A DNA stretch of 44,138 nt, taken from NCBI GenBank assembly GCA_905210995.1, contig CAJLZE010000007.1, forward strand, positions 1-44,138, written 5' to 3'. The DNA is from an uncultured Anaerotruncus sp. Its GTDB lineage: Bacteria > Bacillota > Clostridia > Oscillospirales > CAG-272. The notes beneath the pieces were generated by a model. That model worked only from the letters and a program-made list of their open reading frames with translations, was not told the DNA's origin and did no database searches. A program made the translations under genes and the position numbers. Below, one piece after another: positions 39,385-44,138 of the stretch. Within the stretch, counting starts at the first letter, position 1. Each line of letters begins with the position of its first letter.

Positions 39385-41844
39385 TCACAGCTCATGAATA
39401 AGAGCTCTTACCGGCTGACGCCAAAAGTCGTTTATTATAGCGGTGACGATCTGCCTGCATATCAGAAGTATCAGCACCGGAGGCAGCAAAACGGAAAAAG
39501 GCGAAACGCATTCTCTCAGCTCCGCGTCCATTGATAAAGCAAAAATACCGCCGAGCAAAAGCGCAGCCAAAAACGATATTGCGATCACCGCTGCCGTCGT
39601 TACTCTTTCAAGCATCAAAGCCTCTTTGTGCTGCATTCCCGCTGCCTTGAGATATCCCCATATCCGCTTCCGCTCATAAACGGAGCTTCTCAGCACGGAG
39701 GTCAGTGTGAGCAGCGCGTACACCGTCGCCGACGCTACGATAAGTCCGCCTATAACGGTAACGAGCATAACAGCCTGACGCTTCTCGGCATTGTATTTAC
39801 GGCTCGATACGATGCCGAGATCGTCATCCCCGGAATGCAGTCCGGCGATCCGCCGGATAACATCCTCGGTCTCGGAATAATCGTTCTGTGAGCGCAGTCT
39901 CATATCTATGTACTGATACCCCGACGAAAAGCTCCCGTCGATCGCACTCTGCCTCACGGCAAACACATAATCCGAGTCTCCGTAAAAGGGCATTTCGCGT
40001 TCAGCCGTAACAACAGCGCCGATCTTCGTCTTCAGGTCGACTCTCTTGACATTTCCGCTGTCATCCAAACGCGGAGCCGAAATAAAGATATCATCTCCGG
40101 CAGCGTAAAACGGCTGCTGACCGTCTGCGGGCGTTATTACTATTACCGAATCCCCGATATCACGATCCCCGACAAGCGCCGCCACCGTCTCATCGTTTAT
40201 TCCGTTGAGCGTTATCTCATAAAGCTTCTCGTCTCCCGAATACCCGTATTGCGCGCACTCGGCTTTGATTTTTTCAAGTCGCTCGGGAGCCTTACCCGCC
40301 GATGCGTAGATGTCCCGATACACATAGTACGGTGCTTCGGGCATTTTCTTGTCACGCACGACAAATACATGATTGGCGGAACGGGCAAAACAAGAGGAAA
40401 GCTCGCCTGTTGCGGAAAGCATTGAAATATCGCCGTCACCGAAGCAATAATCGGTGACCGGTATCTCGAGCGCGGAGAAAAAAGCGCCGTTTGAAGTGCG
40501 TAGCGTATAATCGTACTTAATATCATCGTTATAGCTTCTGTATACTGCTGTGGCGCACGTCTGAGCGGCAACGGTAAACAGCAATATCGCACTTACGCTC
40601 AGAATTATTCCCAAGTATTTGGCGGTGTTTGCATACGCCGTCTTCATTGCGAGGGACAGCACCGGATGCTTCATAAAAAAGCTCTTGCCGATGCGGAGCG
40701 GCGTTACAACGCTTACATCCTCCCGCCCGATCTCAAGAGGACGCTTTTTGCAGTCGGGGATGCACGCAAGAATATTGAGCAGGCAGACCGCCGCAACGCA
40801 CAGTACCGCTGTAAGCACCGATATCCACGAAAACGAAAACGCAAAATAATCAATAAACAGATACTTTATCAGATACGACGCAGCCAGTGAAAGCAATACC
40901 CCGGATACGGTACCGAACACGAACGCCGCCATAGCAACCGTCAGCACGGCGGCACATCTGAAGCGCAGATATGCGGCGTTTGTCACCCCGGCACACTTCA
41001 TCTTTACAAGAAGCGCCCTGTTTCTCTTGCTGTTCACGATAACATTTGCCTGCAGCCCGACGATACCGAAAATAACGAGCAGTACCGTGACGGAGTAAAA
41101 AGCGGCAAACATACCGCGCGGGTCCTGCGCCTCACGTTCTCCGTTTGTCAGGTAGTTATCGCCATATCCTTTAAGCTCGCTGCCAAGCTGCCCGGAGGGA
41201 ACTCCCGTTCTGATAACGGCATGACACACCGCAGGCGTTCCTTCATCCGAAAAGACAAAAAAGGACGGAAAAAGATCATACGGCTGCCCGGCATCACCCC
41301 CGTTCATATGAGGAACAACGTCGGTATACCTCCCGATCTCGCCGACCACCGTATATTCGCGTTCATGCACGCTGCCGTCAAAAGCCGTTACGGTAAGTCT
41401 GATCCTGCCGTCCGCATCCACGGCGCCGTCACGCTCCAGTAAATAAAGAGCAGCCTCCTCCACCGCGACCTCGGAGTCGTTTTCGGGCATTCTGCCGCTT
41501 ACGACGGCAACAGGCAAAAGCTCCGCCGCATTGTCGTCGATGCGTCCGACCGCAAAACAGTCGCCGTCATGCCGCACGTATCCCGAAACCGCGACATTTC
41601 CGCGTTTTCCGCGCGACGAAAGTGCCCGCACGCCTTCGTCGCCTTCATCGGCGTGCAGTATGCATACGTCGTATGTCCCGTAAACGGTGTCAAGGTGCGC
41701 CCCGTAGGACGTCACAAATGACACGACCAGCGTCACGGCAAGGATCACTATACAAATGAACACCGAATAGTTGACCGTCTCGCGCACGTATGCGCGGCGC
41801 TCGCTTCGCATATGCTCCCATACGGCGGAAAACACAATTTTCAT
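39385..41844 (-). CDS. FtsX-type ABC transporter permease
   Basis: An 819-residue permease of the MacB/LolC (type VII) superfamily with two FtsX units. A first helix (about 27-48, FICIVILAVTLVVSFVTSYG) is followed by an extracellular domain and three helices near 250-365; a fifth helix near 405-425 precedes a second extracellular domain, and three more lie near 690-805. These pumps usually act on peptides, lipids or envelope substrates by mechanotransmission. Its start overlaps the ATPase stop by 4 nt (ATGA). Upstream VanZ-like gene hints at antibiotic or envelope stress; the substrate is not shown. Confidence 0.88.
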   Translation of the reverse strand: MKIVFSAVWEHMRSERRAYVRETVNYSVFICIVILAVTLVVSFVTSYGAHLDTVYGTYDVCILHADEGDEGVRALSSRGKRGNVAVSGYVRHDGDCFAVGRIDDNAAELLPVAVVSGRMPENDSEVAVEEAALYLLERDGAVDADGRIRLTVTAFDGSVHEREYTVVGEIGRYTDVVPHMNGGDAGQPYDLFPSFFVFSDEGTPAVCHAVIRTGVPSGQLGSELKGYGDNYLTNGEREAQDPRGMFAAFYSVTVLLVIFGIVGLQANVIVNSKRNRALLVKMKCAGVTNAAYLRFRCAAVLTVAMAAFVFGTVSGVLLSLAASYLIKYLFIDYFAFSFSWISVLTAVLCVAAVCLLNILACIPDCKKRPLEIGREDVSVVTPLRIGKSFFMKHPVLSLAMKTAYANTAKYLGIILSVSAILLFTVAAQTCATAVYRSYNDDIKYDYTLRTSNGAFFSALEIPVTDYCFGDGDISMLSATGELSSCFARSANHVFVVRDKKMPEAPYYVYRDIYASAGKAPERLEKIKAECAQYGYSGDEKLYEITLNGINDETVAALVGDRDIGDSVIVITPADGQQPFYAAGDDIFISAPRLDDSGNVKRVDLKTKIGAVVTAEREMPFYGDSDYVFAVRQSAIDGSFSSGYQYIDMRLRSQNDYSETEDVIRRIAGLHSGDDDLGIVSSRKYNAEKRQAVMLVTVIGGLIVASATVYALLTLTSVLRSSVYERKRIWGYLKAAGMQHKEALMLERVTTAAVIAISFLAALLLGGIFALSMDAELRECVSPFSVLLPPVLILLICRQIVTAIINDFWRQPVRALIHEL

Positions 41845-42521
41845 CGCGCGTTCACCTCATCGGACACTATGCGCCCGTCCGACATTCCTATTACCCTGTC
41901 GGCTATCTTCGCCATGTCACCGTCGTGCGTAACATAAAATACGGTTATACCGAGATCGCCGCGCAGCCTGCCGATAAGCTTACCGATCTTTGCCGAATTC
42001 TCCTCATCAAGATTTCCCGTCGGTTCATCCATAAGAAGCAGCTTCGGCTTATGCAATATCGCGCGCGCAATGGCTACACGCTGCTGCTGACCGCCGGAGA
42101 GCTGTGACGGGAGCCGAGACGACAATTCTCCCAGCTCAAGAACCTCTGATATGTTCTTGAGGTACTCCGCGTCCGGCTTCACCCCGCGTATCATGAGCGG
42201 GAAAATTACATTTTCCTCGGCTGTGAGCTCGGGGATAAGGTTAAAGAACTGAAAAACAAAACCTATATTGTCCGCTCTGAAACGGCTGAGCTCGTTCTCC
42301 GGCATCGCGGAAATATCCGTGCCGTCTATCGTCACCCGTCCGGAATCCGGAACATCCAATCCGCCAATCAGATTGAGCAACGTGGTTTTTCCGCACCCGC
42401 TTTTCCCCATCACGGCTGTGACGGAGCCGGCAGTCACCGCGAGATCGATATCACACACCGCTGTGACCTTTCCCGACGTATAGGTTTTGGAAAGCTTTTC
42501 GACGAGTATCATATCATTCAT
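41841..42521 (-). CDS. ABC transporter ATPase of the MacB/LolD type
   Basis: Energises the adjacent FtsX-type permease. The 226-residue product starts MNDMILVEKLSKTYTSGKVT, with Walker A GKSGCGKTTL (about 38-47), Q-loop GFVFQFFNLIPELTAEENV, signature LSGGQQQRVAIARAI, Walker B LLLMDEPTGNLD and switch FYVTHD. FNLIPELTAEENV is characteristic of this ATPase branch. It overlaps the VanZ-like gene by 8 nt and the permease by 4 nt. Confidence 0.95.
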   Translation of the reverse strand: MNDMILVEKLSKTYTSGKVTAVCDIDLAVTAGSVTAVMGKSGCGKTTLLNLIGGLDVPDSGRVTIDGTDISAMPENELSRFRADNIGFVFQFFNLIPELTAEENVIFPLMIRGVKPDAEYLKNISEVLELGELSSRLPSQLSGGQQQRVAIARAILHKPKLLLMDEPTGNLDEENSAKIGKLIGRLRGDLGITVFYVTHDGDMAKIADRVIGMSDGRIVSDEVNAR

Positions 42522-43089
42522 TTACAGGCTCCTCCTTTTTTGCGGAGCCGCATACCTGCTTCATGCAGAAGGCACCGATAAATGCACCGGCACCGGCAAT
42601 AAGCAGCTCGGCAGTGTCAAAGTACCTTCCCATTGAAATGCCGCAAAGAAATGCGGCAGCCGAGACGATTATCAGCCCGGCGCATATCGCCCATCCCTCA
42701 AGCGCCGAACTTACGGCATTGCGTCTGCGCAGAAATGCCACAGCGCCGAACAGCACCGATGCCGCAAGATCCGCAATAAAAAACCCGATCAGGCTTTGCA
42801 TAGCGACTGTGTACCTCGTTTCGACACCGCCGTCGCCGAGCGTATATGTATTCATTGCGTGCCACAGGTTTACGAAAGGTATGAAATTATTATATGCTTT
42901 TGACATACCGGTGGTTGCCGGACCGAAGCGCAGCGGGAAGCATTCGCCTATAAGCCAGAAAGCCGCCAAAAGTGCCAGTGCGGCACCGATGCATTGACTC
43001 GGCGGGCGCTTTTTGAGAAGCATGACAATAACGACCGCTACCGTTATGACCGGCGCGGTGCAAAGCAAAAAACGTATTTCGAATGTCAT
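42514..43089 (-). CDS. VanZ-like membrane protein
   Basis: A 191-residue protein with about five hydrophobic spans. FIPFVNLWHAM and the C-terminal SMGRYFDTAELLIAGAGAFI match the spacing of VanZ proteins (NxxPF block and GR-x-FD-x-xD/E-x2 block). VanZ confers low-level teicoplanin resistance in enterococci by an unclear mechanism; most VanZ-like proteins have no known role. ATG 43089 follows AAAGGAG by 8 nt; a longer frame from 43182 adds 31 residues with no ribosome site. First gene of a three-gene operon with an ABC pump. Confidence 0.68.
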   Translation of the reverse strand: MTFEIRFLLCTAPVITVAVVIVMLLKKRPPSQCIGAALALLAAFWLIGECFPLRFGPATTGMSKAYNNFIPFVNLWHAMNTYTLGDGGVETRYTVAMQSLIGFFIADLAASVLFGAVAFLRRRNAVSSALEGWAICAGLIIVSAAAFLCGISMGRYFDTAELLIAGAGAFIGAFCMKQVCGSAKKEEPVNE

Positions 43090-43221
43090 GGAACACTCCT
43101 TTACATTTGCGGCACACAGCTGTCGTATCACCGTTCGGGCGATCCGACCGCAGCGTGCATTTTTACCGCCTCGCGATGACATCGGATAGGATCGTTCCGT
43201 TTTTATTCCATAAAACAGGGT

Positions 43222-43266
43222 GATGTATCCGTAATGTAATCAAAACGGCTGTTTTGTTTATACATC
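43222..43266 (-). repeat. Nested dyad at the predicted start of the VanZ operon
   Basis: GATGTAT (43222-43228) is an exact inverted copy of ATACATC (43260-43266), and inside them CAAAAC (43241-43246) pairs with GTTTTG (43251-43256). The outer right arm coincides with the predicted transcription start near 43261. It may be an operator or a 5' RNA hairpin. Confidence 0.6.
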
Positions 43267-43267
43267 C

Positions 43268-43295
43268 ATTATAACATATAATTATATTATGTCAA
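43268..43295 (-). promoter_or_regulatory. Promoter of the VanZ-ABC operon
   Basis: Minus strand TTGACA (43295-43290), 16-base A/T-only-but-one spacer, TATAAT (43273-43268) with an extended TGT before it: twelve of twelve hexamer positions match. The leader to ATG 43089 is about 170 nt. Confidence 0.92.
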
Positions 43296-43355
43296 CACCT
43301 TTTATTATTTTCTGCACTTTTTCTGCATTATTTGCACTGTGACACAGAACACAAA

Positions 43356-43387
43356 AGCAGGGCTGCCGTACTTTAATGCGGCAGCCC
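43356..43387 (-). terminator. Probable terminator of the YgjP-like gene
   Basis: GGGCTGCCG (43360-43368) pairs with CGGCAGCCC (43379-43387) over a 10-base loop; on the minus strand TGCTTTTGTG follows, a weak U-tract. It lies 7 nt after the gene's stop. Confidence 0.72.
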
Positions 43388-43393
43388 CCGTAT

Positions 43394-43978
43394 TTATTTT
43401 CTCAGTCTTTCGATAAGCGCTCCGCCGTTTTCGCGGAGCCATTTTTTACGGTCCCCGTAATCGGGCATCACGCGCGCGACCTCAGCCCAGAAGCGCGGCG
43501 AGTGGTTCATTTCAATGCGGTGGCAAAGCTCGTGAACGACTACATAATCCGCGACCTCGGGCGGCGCGAGCATGAGAAGACAGTTGAAGCTGAGGTTCCC
43601 CTGCGACGAGCAGCTCCCCCAGCGCGAGCGTTGGCTCCTCACCGTTATCCTGCCGTGATCGACGCCGACAAGCGGCGCAAAATATTCGACCCGCTGCGGT
43701 ATCGTCTCGAGCGCGCGCCCGGCAAGCGCGCGTATCTCTTCGTCGGTAAGGGGCGGAATCTCATCCCGCCTGCGCGCCGTCTCCTCGTTTCTCAGGCGCA
43801 TGAGCGCAATATGGCTTCCTATCCATTCGCGCCGCTCATTGACGAACCGTTCGATATCGGATGTCCGCATCCGCCGCGGAGCGCGCACGACGACCGAAAG
43901 GTCGCGCCCGACCTCGACCGAGACTGTTCGCCTGTCGCTGCGTATTATTTTTATGCCGTAATATTTCATGATATCCAT
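43394..43978 (-). CDS. YgjP-like zinc metallopeptidase (SprT/M48-related)
   Basis: A 194-residue soluble protein with the YgjP/DUF45 layout: an N-terminal beta region (IKIIRSDRRTVSVEVGRDLS), a helical stretch (RMRTSDIERFVNERREWIGS), then RSQRSRWGSCSSQGNLSFN, the zinc motif VVHELCHRIEMNHSPRFW (His, His and a third His in NHSP) and a C-terminal DRKKWLRENG. The cellular substrate is unknown across the family. The start is taken at ATG 43978 because the promoter predicts transcription to begin there; ATG 43969 is the alternative. No ribosome site is available to either. Confidence 0.88.
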   Translation of the reverse strand: MDIMKYYGIKIIRSDRRTVSVEVGRDLSVVVRAPRRMRTSDIERFVNERREWIGSHIALMRLRNEETARRRDEIPPLTDEEIRALAGRALETIPQRVEYFAPLVGVDHGRITVRSQRSRWGSCSSQGNLSFNCLLMLAPPEVADYVVVHELCHRIEMNHSPRFWAEVARVMPDYGDRKKWLRENGGALIERLRK

Positions 43979-43984
43979 GAAAAA

Positions 43985-44013
43985 ATTATACCACCCGCGG
44001 CGCGCAGTGTCAA
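43985..44013 (-). promoter_or_regulatory. Consensus promoter predicting a leaderless mRNA
   Basis: Minus strand TTGACA (44013-44008), 17-base spacer ending TGG, TATAAT (43990-43985): all twelve positions match, with an extended -10. Only six bases separate the -10 from ATG 43978, so the first transcribed base should be at or within a base or two of that A. Confidence 0.9.
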
Positions 44014-44044
44014 CCTCCGCACTTGATTTTGCGGCGCGGATATA

Positions 44045-44073
44045 TTGACACACGTCTGGTTGTCCTGTACAAT
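44045..44073 (+). promoter_or_regulatory. Promoter of the right-edge gene
   Basis: TTGACA (44045-44050), 17-base spacer, TACAAT (44068-44073): eleven of twelve positions match. It diverges from the YgjP promoter; the two -35 boxes are about 30 bases apart. Confidence 0.88.
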
Positions 44074-44078
44074 GAAGA

Positions 44079-44097
44079 TGCAGCTTTTCCAGCTGCA
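44079..44097 (+). other. 5'-end hairpin in the leader of the right-edge gene
   Basis: TGCAGCT pairs with AGCTGCA (7 bp, TTTCC loop) starting about at the predicted transcription start (near 44080). Hairpins at the extreme 5' end typically stabilise an mRNA. Confidence 0.65.
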
Positions 44098-44129
44098 ATT
44101 ATACAGTTTGAACATATGGAGGAACAAAA

Positions 44130-44138
44130 ATGAAAAAG
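44130..44138 (+). CDS. Start of a further gene, cut by the window edge
   Basis: Only ATG AAA AAG (Met-Lys-Lys) is visible, 7 nt after GGAGG (44118-44122) and about 50 nt after a strong promoter. The Lys-Lys start would suit a signal peptide, but nothing more can be said. Confidence 0.7.

Overview
The window looks like a chromosomal segment of a low-oxygen Firmicute of class Clostridia, probably a gut lineage of the Oscillospirales/Christensenellales kind. The evidence is an uninterrupted S10-spc-alpha ribosomal superoperon in Clostridial order, near-consensus TTGACA/TATAAT promoters with 17-base spacers, strong AGGAGG ribosome binding sites, an iron-sulfur (ferredoxin-type) thioredoxin reductase pair, and a fairly G+C-rich composition (judged by eye, not computed). 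No tRNA, rRNA, CRISPR array, insertion sequence or phage gene was recognised.

Layout. 1-1047 (+): 3' part of a sodium:alanine symporter, convergent with hisS (1199-2431, -). 2519-18848 (-): one superoperon, rpsJ-rplC-rplD-rplW-rplB-rpsS-rplV-rpsC-rplP-rpmC-rpsQ-rplN-rplX-rplE-rpsN-rpsH-rplF-rplR-rpsE-rpmD-rplO-secY-adk-map-infA-rpmJ-rpsM-rpsK-rpsD-rpoA-rplQ, with one promoter seen upstream, a structured leader of about 360 nt, and one clear terminator at the end. 18900-20528 (-): a short WYL-type regulator and a polytopic membrane protein. 20715-21973 (+): promoter, L10 leader with attenuator, rplJ and rplL, closed by a terminator and not followed by rpoBC. 21985-22834 (+): an unassigned propeller-like protein. 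22919-27537 (-): mannose-6-phosphate isomerase behind a 1212-residue multidomain PHP-type metallohydrolase with two lamin-tail domains. 27672-31023 (-): thioredoxin, ferredoxin:thioredoxin reductase-like protein, nucleoside hydrolase and GH20 hexosaminidase. 31244-32908 (+): exported, membrane-anchored protein with two lectin-like domains. 32947-33591 (-): sugar O-acetyltransferase. 33960-34325 (+): small two-helix membrane protein. 34511-39306 (+): complete branched-chain amino acid ABC importer livJ-H-M-G-F. 39385-43089 (-): VanZ-like protein, ABC ATPase and FtsX-type permease. 43394-43978 (-): YgjP-like metallopeptidase with a promoter that predicts a leaderless mRNA. 44130-44138 (+): first three codons of a further gene.

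How the parts fit. The left half is translation, secretion and RNA polymerase machinery. The right half is nutrient scavenging and surface biology: hexosaminidase, nucleoside hydrolase, mannose-6-phosphate isomerase, amino-acid import, a surface lectin-like protein, and a transport/VanZ operon of the type that often answers to cell-wall or peptide stress. The least ordinary items are the lamin-tail/PHP protein without a signal peptide, the thioredoxin/FTR pair placed in a catabolic operon, a WYL-family regulator that appears to lack the WYL core, an Arg/Gly/Asn-rich tail on S3, a dyad nested at the predicted start of the VanZ operon, and the probable leaderless metallopeptidase. Each is familiar in its parts; none could be shown here to be a new system.
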